A DNA stretch of 64,000 bases from positions 2,046,001 to 2,110,000 of the forward strand of contig JASGHF010000001.1 of NCBI GenBank assembly GCA_047602465.1. The letters are read 5' to 3'. The stretch is from JADZAI01 sp047602465. Its GTDB lineage: Bacteria; Pseudomonadota; Alphaproteobacteria; Micropepsales; Micropepsaceae. Below are positions 25,214-38,175 of the stretch, one piece after another (within the stretch, counting starts at the first letter, position 1; each line of letters starts with the position of its first letter). The notes under the pieces are model-generated. The model was not told where the DNA came from and did no database searches. It saw nothing but the letters and a program-made list of their open reading frames with translations. The translations under genes were made by a program, and so were the position numbers.

Positions 25214-25602
25214 GCGACGTGCTGGCCCTCGCAGACCGTTTTTTCGCCGCCATCGAGGCCGGCGACATGGCGGCGATCGACGCGATCTACGCGGACGACG
25301 CGACGGTCTGGCACAATCACGACGGCAAGCATGAGAGCCGCGAGCGCAACCGCCGGACGCTGGCCTTCCTGTGCCAGACATTGTCCAGGAGGCGTTACGA
25401 TGTGCATCGCCGCTATGAGGTGCCGGGCGGGTTCGCGCAGGAGCATACGCTGACGGGCGTGCTGCCCGACGGCACGGCCTTTGCGCTCAGCGCCGCGATC
25501 TTCGCCGATGTGAAAGCGGGGCGGATCACGGCGATCCGTGAGTATTTCGACGGGGCCGCCGCCAACGCGCCCTTCATGCCCTTTGTGCCCAGGCGTGCCT
25601 GA
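25210..25602 (+). CDS. NTF2-like / SnoaL-like protein
   Basis: A 130-residue single NTF2-fold domain: an N-terminal helix (LALADRFFAAIEAGDMAAIDAIY), the YADDATVWHNHDG strand pair and a C-terminal strand (RITAIREYF). The GTG start overlaps the response-regulator stop by 4 bp and the stop abuts the ATG of the metallo-hydrolase, so the three genes are one unit. The substrate is unknown; relatives are isomerases or ligand-binding proteins. It resembles the NTF2-like protein at 4300-4725 only in fold. Confidence 0.7.
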   Translation: MSDVLALADRFFAAIEAGDMAAIDAIYADDATVWHNHDGKHESRERNRRTLAFLCQTLSRRRYDVHRRYEVPGGFAQEHTLTGVLPDGTAFALSAAIFADVKAGRITAIREYFDGAAANAPFMPFVPRRA

Positions 25603-26463
25603 ATGAGCGACGATTTCCTCATCCGCTTCTGGGGCGTGCGCGGCTCGATCGCCTGCGGCGGGCCTGACTATGCGGTCTATGGCGGCAATACCTCGTGCCT
25701 GGAGATGCGGGTCGGCGGGCATGTGCTGATCTTCGACGGCGGCACCGGCATCCGTCCGCTGGGCGAGGCGCTGACCCGCGAGGGCAAGATCACCTCGGCG
25801 ATCTATCTGAGCCACACGCATTTCGATCACATCTGCGGCCTGCCGTTCTTCGGGCCGCTGTTCGACCCCAAGAACCATTTCGACATCTGGTCGGGCCATC
25901 TGGAGCCGCCGCTGACGACGCGGGCCGCCGTCGCCTCGCTGATGTCGGCCCCGGTGCTGCCGATCGATCCGGACATCTTCCAGGCCGAAGTCAATTTCCG
26001 CGATTTCAAATCGGGCGACACGCTGACCCCGGCCGAGGGGATCGTGCTGAAGACGACGGCGCTGAACCACCCGAACGGGGCGACCGGATACCGCATCGAG
26101 CATGGCGGGCGCTCGGCCTGCTACATCACCGATCTGGAGCATGAGAGCGAGACGCCGGACCCGGCGCTCGTCAGCTTCGTGCGCGGCACGGACATCCTGA
26201 TCTACGACGCCTCCTATACCGAGATGGAATACGCCACCCGCAAGGGCTGGGGCCATTCGACCTGGGTGGCGGGCCTGGCGCTGGCCAAGGCGGCGGGGGT
26301 GGGCCTCTACGTGCCGTTTCATCACGATCCGGCCCATACCGACGCCATCATGCTGAATCTGGAAGCCGAGGCGGTGGCGGCGGCGGCGAAGGCCGGAATC
26401 CCCTGCCGCTTCGCGCGCGAGGGGCTGGAACTGGTCCCCGGCCGGATTCCCGTTCCGGCCTGA
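25603..26463 (+). CDS. MBL-fold metallo-hydrolase
   Basis: A 286-residue metallo-beta-lactamase-fold protein. The metal-binding motif is SHTHFDH (about residue 70), preceded by the LIFDGGTGIRPLG strand and followed by later His/Asp ligands (TDLEHE, PFHHDPAHTD). The start FLIRFWGVRGSI...GGNTSCLE is typical of a branch related to RNase Z and cyclic-phosphate phosphodiesterases. The substrate could be a nucleotide or a phosphodiester. Its ATG directly follows the TGA of the NTF2-like gene. Confidence 0.82.
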   Translation: MSDDFLIRFWGVRGSIACGGPDYAVYGGNTSCLEMRVGGHVLIFDGGTGIRPLGEALTREGKITSAIYLSHTHFDHICGLPFFGPLFDPKNHFDIWSGHLEPPLTTRAAVASLMSAPVLPIDPDIFQAEVNFRDFKSGDTLTPAEGIVLKTTALNHPNGATGYRIEHGGRSACYITDLEHESETPDPALVSFVRGTDILIYDASYTEMEYATRKGWGHSTWVAGLALAKAAGVGLYVPFHHDPAHTDAIMLNLEAEAVAAAAKAGIPCRFAREGLELVPGRIPVPA

Positions 26464-26515
26464 AAATCCGGTCCAAAGCCCCGGATATCCGATCACGAAT
26501 AACATTTCTCCGCCG

Positions 26516-26531
26516 TGTGACCCGGATCACC
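26516..26531. promoter_or_regulatory. Candidate CRP/FNR-family operator
   Basis: TGTGACCCGGATCACC fits the CRP pattern TGTGA-N6-TCACA with one mismatch. It lies 71 bp upstream of the GIN-domain gene start in the 138-bp gap after the metallo-hydrolase gene. A second site of this type is at 32242-32257. Confidence 0.4.
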
Positions 26532-26601
26532 GCCGCGTTACGGCCACTATGCGACGGTTCCGTCACATCACCGGGCCTGGGGCTTTCGGATGGAGCGTTC
26601 A

Positions 26602-27498
26602 ATGTTCAAGAGCCGTCTCATCGCCGCCGTGGCGCCGCTCGCTCTCCTCAGTTCCATCGCCGTCGCTGACGACCAGACGGTCAGCCAGAGCTTCCAGGCC
26701 AAGCGCGTGCAGATCGACGCGCTGGTGGGCAATCTGAAAGTCATCGTCGCCGACGGTTATCCCTCGATCGACATCGCGCTCTCCGGCACCGACGAGATGG
26801 TCCAGAAGGTCCGCCTGTCGACCTCGGGCGATGCGGTGGTCATGGCGATGGAGGGCATGGAAGGCGACTGGTGGGACGACATGTGGGACTGGAGCTCGGT
26901 CTCGTCGGAAGATCTCACCGTCACCATCAAGGTTTCGACCGGAACGCCAATTCGCGTGGACAATTATATCGGCGATGCGGATATCGGCGATCTCAACGCC
27001 TCGCTGAAAATGAACACCAGCGGCGGCGAAGTTCGGGCCGGAAACGTTTCGGCGGCCGACGTCGCGATCGCCGGTTCGGGCGATATCCGCCTCGGCCATG
27101 TCGCGGGCGACCTCGATGCCTCGATCGCCGGTTCGGGCAGCGTGAGGGCGGGTGACTGCCACTCGGCCGATGTCGAAATCGCCGGCGGCGGCGAGGTGAA
27201 GGTCGGCACGGTCAACGGCGACTTCGATATCGATATCGCCGGCTCGGGCGAGGTCTATGCCATCGCGGTGAACGGCAAGGTGAATATCGATGTCGCCGGT
27301 TCGGGCGATGTGAAGATCGACGGCGGCGTCGCCGATCCGTTCAAGGTGGATATCGCGGGATCGGGCGACGTGCGCTTCGGCGGCACGGCGAACAACCCGG
27401 ATGTCTCGGTGATGGGTTCGGGCGATGTGTGGATCGCCGCCTATACCGGCACGCTGTCGAGCGACGGCGCGGACATCAAGATCGGCAAGGCGGAGTAG
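26602..27498 (+). CDS. Secreted GIN/DUF2807-like repeat protein
   Basis: A 298-residue protein with a signal peptide (MFKSRLIAAVAPLALLSSIAVA). After about 100 residues with an acidic, Trp-rich stretch (GDWWDDMWDW), the rest is a run of about seven copies of a short unit, [IV]xGSG[DES][VI], spaced roughly 18-20 residues. Examples are IAGSGDI, IAGSGSV, IAGGGEV, IAGSGEV, VAGSGDV and MGSGDV. This is the pattern of DUF2807 (GIN) beta-solenoid proteins, thought to be surface or periplasmic adhesin-like. ATG 26602 is chosen because GGAG at 26592 is well spaced. A strong terminator follows. Confidence 0.8.
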   Translation: MFKSRLIAAVAPLALLSSIAVADDQTVSQSFQAKRVQIDALVGNLKVIVADGYPSIDIALSGTDEMVQKVRLSTSGDAVVMAMEGMEGDWWDDMWDWSSVSSEDLTVTIKVSTGTPIRVDNYIGDADIGDLNASLKMNTSGGEVRAGNVSAADVAIAGSGDIRLGHVAGDLDASIAGSGSVRAGDCHSADVEIAGGGEVKVGTVNGDFDIDIAGSGEVYAIAVNGKVNIDVAGSGDVKIDGGVADPFKVDIAGSGDVRFGGTANNPDVSVMGSGDVWIAAYTGTLSSDGADIKIGKAE

Positions 27499-27517
27499 GG
27501 TTTCGCCAGATTGAAGT

Positions 27518-27547
27518 AAGAAAGCCCCGCGAGAGCGGGGCTTTCTT
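27518..27547. terminator. Bidirectional rho-independent terminator
   Basis: AAGAAAGCCCCGC, loop GAGA, then GCGGGGCTTTCTT form a perfect 13-bp stem with A and T tracts on either side. It can stop transcription of the GIN-domain gene on the plus strand and read-through from the minus-strand side. Confidence 0.9.
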
Positions 27548-27566
27548 CTTTGCGCCTTTGCCTGAC

Positions 27567-27630
27567 GGGCCAGCGCTGGCCCTCACCTGATTTGCTTCGC
27601 AAATCTGTCCTCTCCCGCATGCGGGAGAGG
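27567..27630. repeat. REP-like element with three consecutive palindromes
   Basis: Three perfect inverted repeats follow one another: GGGCCAGCGCTGGCCC (27567-27582), GATTTGC-TTC-GCAAATC (27589-27605) and CCTCTCCCGC-AT-GCGGGAGAGG (27609-27630). Such composites are common intergenic repeats in Alphaproteobacteria. There is no gene here. Confidence 0.65.
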
Positions 27631-27693
27631 GGTTGGCTGTGGCGGGCGTCGAGATAGCCAATGTCTCAAGCGCAGTGATGGCGATAGCCGGCT

Positions 27694-27740
27694 CTTCTTC
27701 CGCTTGGCGGAGAAGGTGGCGCGCGTAGCGCGACGGATGA
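27694..27740. repeat. Second REP-like element
   Basis: An imperfect hairpin CTTCTTCCGC-TTG-GCGGAGAAG (27694-27715) is followed by GCGCGCGTAGCGCG (27720-27733) and CGGATGAGG. This looks like the other half of the same repeat family as 27567-27630. It ends directly at the stop of the minus-strand permease gene. Confidence 0.5.
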
Positions 27741-27745
27741 GGGTC

Positions 27746-28942
<1,197 letters not shown>

Positions 28943-28947
28943 GCGGC

Positions 28948-30149
<1,202 letters not shown>

Positions 30150-30153
<4 letters not shown>

Positions 30154-30881
30154 GACTGCATCGCCTCAAGCTCGGCCTTGGTGGTCGGCGGGCCGTCATA
30201 GGCGATCTTGCCGTCCTTGAAGCGGATGTGGCGCTTCGTATAGGCGGCGACGTCGTCTTCGTGGGTGACGAGGATGATGGTGATGCCGCGCTTCTCGTTC
30301 AGGTCGCGGAAGAGACGCATGATCTCGTGCGTGCGCTGGCTGTCGAGATTGCCGGTCGGTTCGTCCGCCAGCATCACGGCCGGGCTGGTGACGAGCGCGC
30401 GGGCGATGGCGACGCGCTGCTGCTGGCCGCCGGAAAGTTCGGACGAGGTGTGATCCACGCGCTCGGCGAGGCCGACAAGACCCAGCGCCTCGCGCGAGAG
30501 GCGGTGACGTTCGCTGGCCGAGGTGCCGCGATAGACGAGCGGCAGCTCGACATTTTCCTGCGCCGTGGTGCGCTTTAGTAGGTTGAAGCCCTGGAAGACG
30601 AAACCGAGATAGTTCTGGCGCAGCAGCGCGCGCTGCTTGCGGTCGAGCGTTTCGACCGGCACGCCCATGAAGTCGTAGGTGCCGGCGGTGGGCACGTCGA
30701 GACAGCCAAGAATGTTCAGCGTCGTCGACTTGCCCGAACCCGACGCGCCCATGACGGCGACGAATTCGCCGGGCCAGATCTCGAAGTCGACGCCGTTGAG
30801 GGCGCGCACTTCCGTATCGCCATGGCCATAGACCTTGGCGACGTTGCGGAAGGCGAGGACCGGGCCTTTATGCTCGCTCAT
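30150..30881 (-). CDS. ABC transporter ATP-binding protein (MacB/LolD type)
   Basis: A 243-residue ATPase powering the two permeases downstream. It has Walker A GASGSGKST (about residue 46), Q-loop FVFQGFNLL, signature ELSGGQQQRVAIARAL, Walker B VMLADEPTGNLD and the H-loop ILVTHEDDVA. All catalytic residues are present, in contrast to the exporter at 43563-46193. It lies 9 bp downstream of the adaptor gene. Confidence 0.93.
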
Positions 30882-30890
30882 CGGGATGCC

Positions 30891-32168
30891 TTAGCCCTGC
30901 GCCCCGGAACCGGCGCGTTCGACATCGGTGAGGACTTCGTCGCCTTCCTTGATTTCGCCTTCGAGGATCTCGGTGATGACGCCATCGGTGACGCCGATCT
31001 TGACCTTGCGCTCGACCGGCTGGCCGTTGCCGTCCTTCACGAAGACGCGGCCGGCCGAGGGATCGCGCGGGGCATCGGCGGCGGGCGCGCCTTCACCGCC
31101 CTGCGGGGCCTGGGCTTCTTTCATGGCGATCGACTGCGGCACGAAGCGCAGCGCGGCGTTGGGAACCAGAAGGGCGGATTCGACCGTCTTGACGGTGACT
31201 TCGGCGGTCGCGGTCATGCCGGGCTTCAGCAGGCCGCTCTCGTTATTCACGCTGAGTTCGCCCTGGTAGACGACGACGCCCTGCGACGAGGCGGACGTTT
31301 CCGACTTCTTGGGCGCGTTGCGCATCGAACGGATCTGCGCGTCGAAGGTGCGGTTGGGGAAGGCGTCGACGGTGAAGCTGGCGCCCTGGCCTTCCTGCAC
31401 CTGGCCGACATCGGCCTCGTCGATATCGGCGAGGAGTTCGAGTTCCTTGATGTCGGAGGCGAGGGTGAAGAGAACCGGCGTCTGGAACGAAGCGGCGACG
31501 GTCTGGCCTTCCTCGATGCTGCGGTAAAGGACGATGCCGTCGATCGGCGCGCGGATCACCGCCTTGCCGATATCGCTGACGGCGACCTGGAGGTTGGCTT
31601 CCTGGATGGCGACCTGGGCCTTGGCGACCTCGAGCGAGGCGACGGCGCGGTCATAGGTCGACTGGGCGGTGTCGAGATCCTGCTGCGAGACGTTGCGGCT
31701 TTTCGCCAGATCGCGCACGCGCGACAAGCGGCGCTGGGCGTCGGAAAGACCGGCCTCGGCTTCCTTCACGCCGGCCTTGGCGGCGGCGAGCTGGGCCTCG
31801 GTCTGGACGCGGCGGGCTTCGAGCTGGGTCGTGTCGATCTGGGCGAGAACGTCGCCCTTCTTCACGACGGAGTTGAAATCGACCTTCACCTCGACGACGC
31901 GGCCGGAGACTTCGGCGCCGACATCGACCTGATCGACGGGCTGGAGCGTGCCGGTGGCGGTGACCTTCACCGAGAGCGGCCCGCGCTTCACGGCTTCGGC
32001 CTTGTAGCCGACCGGGCCGCCGTCGCCGCCGGAGAACATCATGAAAAGGAGGACGAGCGCGCCGAGCGAACCGCCCAGCCAGATGAGAGCCTTCTTGCGG
32101 CTCGACATCTTCTTCTTGCCGACGCCAAGCGTCTTCTCGATGCCCTTCGGCGCGGTCATGTCATTCAT
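30891..32168 (-). CDS. Periplasmic adaptor (MacA/HlyD-like) of the efflux system
   Basis: A 425-residue membrane-fusion protein. A cytoplasmic start of about 25 residues leads into one membrane helix (ALIWLGGSLGALVLLFMMF). The lipoyl/barrel-sandwich halves flank a coiled-coil hairpin (about residues 95-190, rich in heptad A/L/Q: TEAQLAAAKAGVKEAEAGLSD region). A beta-barrel and a membrane-proximal domain complete it. It would bridge the permeases to a TolC-like outer-membrane channel, which is not encoded here. It is first in the operon; a 7-bp perfect hairpin (32183-32199) lies just before its start. Confidence 0.9.
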   Translation of the reverse strand: MNDMTAPKGIEKTLGVGKKKMSSRKKALIWLGGSLGALVLLFMMFSGGDGGPVGYKAEAVKRGPLSVKVTATGTLQPVDQVDVGAEVSGRVVEVKVDFNSVVKKGDVLAQIDTTQLEARRVQTEAQLAAAKAGVKEAEAGLSDAQRRLSRVRDLAKSRNVSQQDLDTAQSTYDRAVASLEVAKAQVAIQEANLQVAVSDIGKAVIRAPIDGIVLYRSIEEGQTVAASFQTPVLFTLASDIKELELLADIDEADVGQVQEGQGASFTVDAFPNRTFDAQIRSMRNAPKKSETSASSQGVVVYQGELSVNNESGLLKPGMTATAEVTVKTVESALLVPNAALRFVPQSIAMKEAQAPQGGEGAPAADAPRDPSAGRVFVKDGNGQPVERKVKIGVTDGVITEILEGEIKEGDEVLTDVERAGSGAQG

Positions 32169-32241
32169 GGAATAATGGCCCCCGCTGCGCCCCGCAGCGT
32201 TTCATCGCGCGCTTTTACTAGTGTGATGGGAGCTTTCAGTC

Positions 32242-32257
32242 CGTGACGTGAGTCACA
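32242..32257. promoter_or_regulatory. Candidate CRP/FNR-family operator before the efflux operon
   Basis: CGTGACGTGAGTCACA fits TGTGA-N6-TCACA with one mismatch and contains the palindrome TGACGTGAGTCA. It lies about 75 bp upstream of the adaptor start, a usual place for activation. The hairpin CGCTGCG-CCC-CGCAGCG (32183-32199) lies between it and the start. Confidence 0.45.
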
Positions 32258-32270
32258 GTGGCGTGAACGA

Positions 32271-33443
32271 TCAGCTGTTCGCGCGGTACGGATCGGCCGC
32301 GTCGCGAAGGCCGTCACCAAGGAAGTTGAAAGCCAGGACCGTTAACACGACGGGAACGACCGGCAGCAGCAGCCACGGCGTGACGGAGAGCGCTGCGTAG
32401 CTCTGCGCCGCATTCAGGAGCGAACCCCAGGAGACCTGCGGATCGCGGATGCCGAGACCGAGGAAGGAGAGCGCGGTTTCACCCAGAATCATCGCCGGGA
32501 TCGCCAGCGTGACGCTGGCGATGAGATGGCTGGAAAAATTCGGCAGGAGGTGCCGGAACAGGACGCGGCGCGGTCTTGCGCCCATCAGCACGGCGGCGGC
32601 GGCGTAGTCTTCCTCGCGCAGCTGCATGACCTTGGCGCGGACGCCGAGGGCGAGGCCGGGCCAGTCGAGCAGGCCGAGAATGACGACAAGCCCGCAGAAG
32701 ACGAGGATCGGCGGCCAGTCGGCGGGGATGGCGGCGGAGAGCGCGAGCCAGAGCGGCAGTTCCGGCATGGCGCGCAGCAATTCGATGAGACGGAGGATCA
32801 GCCAGTCCGTCGCGCCGCCGAGATAGCCCGCCAGACCGCCGAACATGACGCCGAGCAGGAAGGAGATCGCGACGCCGACGAGGCCGACGGTCAGCGAGAT
32901 GCGCGCGCCGAAGATGACGCGGCTGAAGACGTCGCGCCCGACCGTATCGGTGCCGAAGAGGAAAAGCGTGCCGCCCTCCGCCGCGCAGAACAGGCGGGCG
33001 CGGGTCTCGATAAGACCGAGCAGCCGATAGGGTTCGCCCTCGCAGAACCAGCGCAGCGTCTGCTGCTTCGTGCGGTCCTCGGTGTAGATGCGCCTGAAGG
33101 CTTCCAGGTCGACCGTCATCGCGGTCGCGTAGGCGAAGGGAAGGCCGAGGCCCTGATCGCCCCACACGCGCACGAGCTGGGGCGGGTGGCTGATCGCGTC
33201 GGGGAAGCGCTGGTCGCGGCCGTAAGGGGCGATGAATTCCGCGAAGGGGACGACGACGAGATACATGAAGGCGAGCAGCCAGAACGCCACATAGGCGAGG
33301 CGGCGGCGGCGGAAACGGCGCCAGAACTGCCCGAACGGCGAGGCGCTGTCGGCGGGCGTGGATGGCGGCGCAGGGGGCGGGAAGGGGTGATCGTCCACCA
33401 CATGAGGCGGATCGCCGTCGCGCAGGGGGAGCGCGCCGCTCAT
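32271..33443 (-). CDS. Yej/Opp-type ABC transporter permease (YejE/OppC-like)
   Basis: A 390-residue permease. A Pro-rich cytoplasmic start of about 35 residues precedes membrane helix 1 (AYVAFWLLAFMYLVVVPF). A periplasmic insertion of about 100 residues follows, as in YejE. The core transmembrane domain carries the EAA-type coupling loop (AAVLMGARPRRVLFRHLLPN). It is the last gene of a peptide-import operon and its ATG overlaps the preceding permease stop. Yej transporters carry peptides such as microcin C across the inner membrane. Confidence 0.88.
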   Translation of the reverse strand: MSGALPLRDGDPPHVVDDHPFPPPAPPSTPADSASPFGQFWRRFRRRRLAYVAFWLLAFMYLVVVPFAEFIAPYGRDQRFPDAISHPPQLVRVWGDQGLGLPFAYATAMTVDLEAFRRIYTEDRTKQQTLRWFCEGEPYRLLGLIETRARLFCAAEGGTLFLFGTDTVGRDVFSRVIFGARISLTVGLVGVAISFLLGVMFGGLAGYLGGATDWLILRLIELLRAMPELPLWLALSAAIPADWPPILVFCGLVVILGLLDWPGLALGVRAKVMQLREEDYAAAAVLMGARPRRVLFRHLLPNFSSHLIASVTLAIPAMILGETALSFLGLGIRDPQVSWGSLLNAAQSYAALSVTPWLLLPVVPVVLTVLAFNFLGDGLRDAADPYRANS

Positions 33444-34465
33444 GATTTCGCCTTCTGGCCGAGGCGGACGCGCGGGTCGAGCCAGGCAAGGATGAGATCG
33501 GAGATCAGCATGCCCGCGAAGGTCAGGGCGGCGGTGAAGGTGAGGATGAAGGCGGCGAGGAAGGTGTCCTGACCGCGCAGCGCCGCGAGCAGGACAGGGC
33601 CGACGGTCTGAAGGTTCAGCACCACCGAGACGATGACCGAGCCGGAGACGAGGCTGGGCAGCAGATTGCCGATATCGGCGACGAACGGCGCGAAGGCGAG
33701 ACGCAGCGGATAGCGCGTCATCAGCCGCGTTTCCGAAATGCCGCGGGCGCGGGCGGCCGCGACATAGGGGCGGTTGACCTCGTCCAGAAGATTGGCGCGC
33801 AGGCGGCGGATCATGATGCCGGCCGAGCCGAGCGCAATGACCAGCGACGGGATGACGAGATGCGCGGCGACGGAGAGGAACTTGTCGAGCGACATGGGCT
33901 GGCCCTCGAAGCGCGGGTCCATCAATCCGCCGATCGAGAGGCCAAACCAGGCCTGCGCGCTGACGAGGAGGACGAGGGCGAGAAGGAAGGAGGGGATGGC
34001 GAGGCCGAGATAGGAAAGCGTCGTGGCGGTCGTGTCGAAGAGGCCGCCGGGCCGCCGCGCCGAAAGCAGGCCGACCGGGAAGGCGATGAGATAGACGAGC
34101 AGGACGGTCGCGAAATTGAGAAGCGCGGTGAGGCCGACGCGGTCGCCCAGCACGTCGCCGACGGGCTTGGCATAGAGGAACGACCAGCCCCAATTGCCCT
34201 GGATGAGGCCGTCGAAGCCGTGCGGGCCGGGGAGCAGACCGGCCCAGATCGCGTAGCGGTGAAGGAAAGGCTCGTCGAAGCTGAACTCGCTGCGCAGGAA
34301 AGCGACGCGCGCGGCGCCGGCGCCTTCGCCCTGCGCCATCAATTCCTGCATCTCGTTGGAGAGATAGTCGCCGGGCGGCAGCTCGACGACTGCGAAAATG
34401 AGCAGGCTCGCCGCGAGGAGCGCGGGGATCATCGCCAGAATGCGCCAGGCGGCGTAACGCAACAT
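33440..34465 (-). CDS. Yej/Opp-type ABC transporter permease (YejB/OppB-like)
   Basis: A 341-residue permease with six predicted membrane helices, the first at residues 8-30 (ILAMIPALLAASLLIFAVVEL). The periplasmic segment LPPGDYLSNEMQELMAQGEG is typical of YejB. The coupling loop is AARARGISETRLMTRYPLR. It forms the membrane channel with the neighbouring permease. The solute-binding protein gene lies 7 bp upstream, and its stop overlaps the start of the next permease by 4 bp. Confidence 0.9.
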   Translation of the reverse strand: MLRYAAWRILAMIPALLAASLLIFAVVELPPGDYLSNEMQELMAQGEGAGAARVAFLRSEFSFDEPFLHRYAIWAGLLPGPHGFDGLIQGNWGWSFLYAKPVGDVLGDRVGLTALLNFATVLLVYLIAFPVGLLSARRPGGLFDTTATTLSYLGLAIPSFLLALVLLVSAQAWFGLSIGGLMDPRFEGQPMSLDKFLSVAAHLVIPSLVIALGSAGIMIRRLRANLLDEVNRPYVAAARARGISETRLMTRYPLRLAFAPFVADIGNLLPSLVSGSVIVSVVLNLQTVGPVLLAALRGQDTFLAAFILTFTAALTFAGMLISDLILAWLDPRVRLGQKAKS

Positions 34466-34472
34466 CAGATCG

Positions 34473-36348
34473 TCACCGGTCGAGCCACAACGCGTCGAGA
34501 CGGTATATGCCGAACTGCGCGCCGGGATCCCAGCCGAAGAGGCCGGTCTGAGGCACGTTGCGCAGCGCGTTCGAGACGATCACGGGCTGAAGCACGCCCG
34601 AGACGATGCCGATGGAGAATTGCTGGTCGGCGTGGATGTCGAGCATCTGACGCCAGATCGCGGCGCGCTGAACCTCATCCGCCGTGCGTGTCCAGGTCTT
34701 GTAGAGTTCGAGAAGCTGCATGGCGGGCACGATATCCACCGCCTCGCCCGACGCACCGCGTGTCGCGACATACTGGCCCCAGCGCGGCCATGCGAGGAAT
34801 TCCTGGTGAACCGGCGCGAGTTCGTCGGGGCTGGCGTTCGCGGTGGGCACGCCGTTCTCGAAGCCGGACCAGACCGTCATGTGGCTTTCGCCGGCATAGG
34901 CGCGGTTGCGCAGCACCGCGCGCTCATAGGGGCGCACGACGATGCCGATGCCGGCCTTGCGCCAGGTCGCGGCGATCAGTTCGAGGATCGCCGCCTCCTC
35001 GCCGCTTTCGCCGGAAGTCTCGACGATGATGTTGAGGGCGCGTCCGTCCGGCATGATGCGGATGCCGCGCGCATCGCGATTGGTGAGGCCGACCTCGTCG
35101 AGCAGGGCGTTGGCCTTTGCGAGGTCGAACACGGCTTCGCGCGTGGTGCGGGCGGGATCGTAAAGCGGGCTTTCCTTCAGCGCCGTGTTGTTGCCGGCGG
35201 TCGCGAGGCCGAAATACAGCGAGCGGTTGATGTCGTCGCGGTCGATGGCGGCGGAGAGGGCGCGGCGGAAACGCGGATCGCGCATCAGCGCGCGCCATTG
35301 CGGGTCGGCGGTGGTGAGGTTGGGGAAGAGCGCGACCTGGGCGCCCTTGGTGACCGGCCACAGCCGCACCTTGAAATTGCCGCCGCGCTCGGCCGCCTTC
35401 AACGCGCCGGCATCGGAGAAGGCGAGGCCGCGAAACTGGAGATCCGCATCGCCCGCTGCGGTTTTCGCGGCGATCAGGCCCGACTCCACGACGGTCACGT
35501 CGATCCCGTCGAGATAGGGGAGCTGGATGCCGTTCGGATCGAGGCGGTGGAAATAAGGATTGCGGCGGAAGCGGAAGAGCGGGCCGCCACCGGCCTCCAC
35601 CAGAAAGGGCTGCAGGCTGGGGATTTCAGGGTTGTCGTTGTCGTACATGGAATCGCGCCGGTTATGCAGCGCGGCCCAGCCCTTCACCTTTTCTGCGGCG
35701 ACGAGGGCTTCGATGTCCTTGGGGTCGCCATACTTGATGTGGAAGCGCTTCAGGTAGTGGGCGGGGCGGTAGATGTAAGGCTCGCGCGCCTGGGCGAGCT
35801 GCGCGAGGAAACGCGGATTGGGCGTCGGCCATTCATAACGGACGGTCAGCGCGTCGATGATGGTGACGGTCGGCGGCGCGCCGTCGACGGTGAGTTCTTC
35901 GGGAATGCCTGCCGGAGTGAGATCGGCATTGCCTGCGATGTCTTCCCAGTAGTAGCGGAAGTCTTCTGTGGTGAAGGGCGCGCCGTCGGACCATTTGTGG
36001 CCCGGGCGCAGATGCATCGTGAAGATGCGGTTGTCCTCGATGTCGATGGCCTTGAGGATGTCGGGCCTGATCTGCAGCGTTTCGTCATAGCCGACGAGGC
36101 GGGCATAGCCCCAGACATTGAGCAGCCGGATGTCCTTGTCTTTCGGCAGCAGCGTGCGGAGGCGTCCGCCGCTCTTGCCCGTGGTACGGCCGAGGGTTTC
36201 GAAGCCGCCGACGAGGGGTTCGGACGGCACGCGTTCTGCGGCAGGCGGCAGTTTGCCCGATGCGACATCGGCGGCAAGCGAGGGCGGATCGATGGGCGCG
36301 GGCGTTTGCGCCGCAGCCGGGCCGAGCAATGCGAGGGCGAGAACGATC

Positions 36349-36365
<17 letters not shown>
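34473..36365 (-). CDS. Family 5 extracellular solute-binding protein (YejA/OppA-like)
   Basis: A 630-residue periplasmic peptide-binding protein. The start at 36365 follows GGAGG and gives a signal peptide MRALLKIVLALALLGPAAA. The chain has the family-5 features: a YDETLQIRPDILKAIDIEDN segment, the RPGHKWSDGAPFTTEDFRYYW block and a long two-lobed domain. It belongs to the Yej branch by length and by its permease partners. The first 17 bp overlap the 3' end of the double-ATPase gene. Confidence 0.9.
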
Positions 36366-38166
<1,801 letters not shown>

Positions 38167-38175
38167 CGCCGGACC

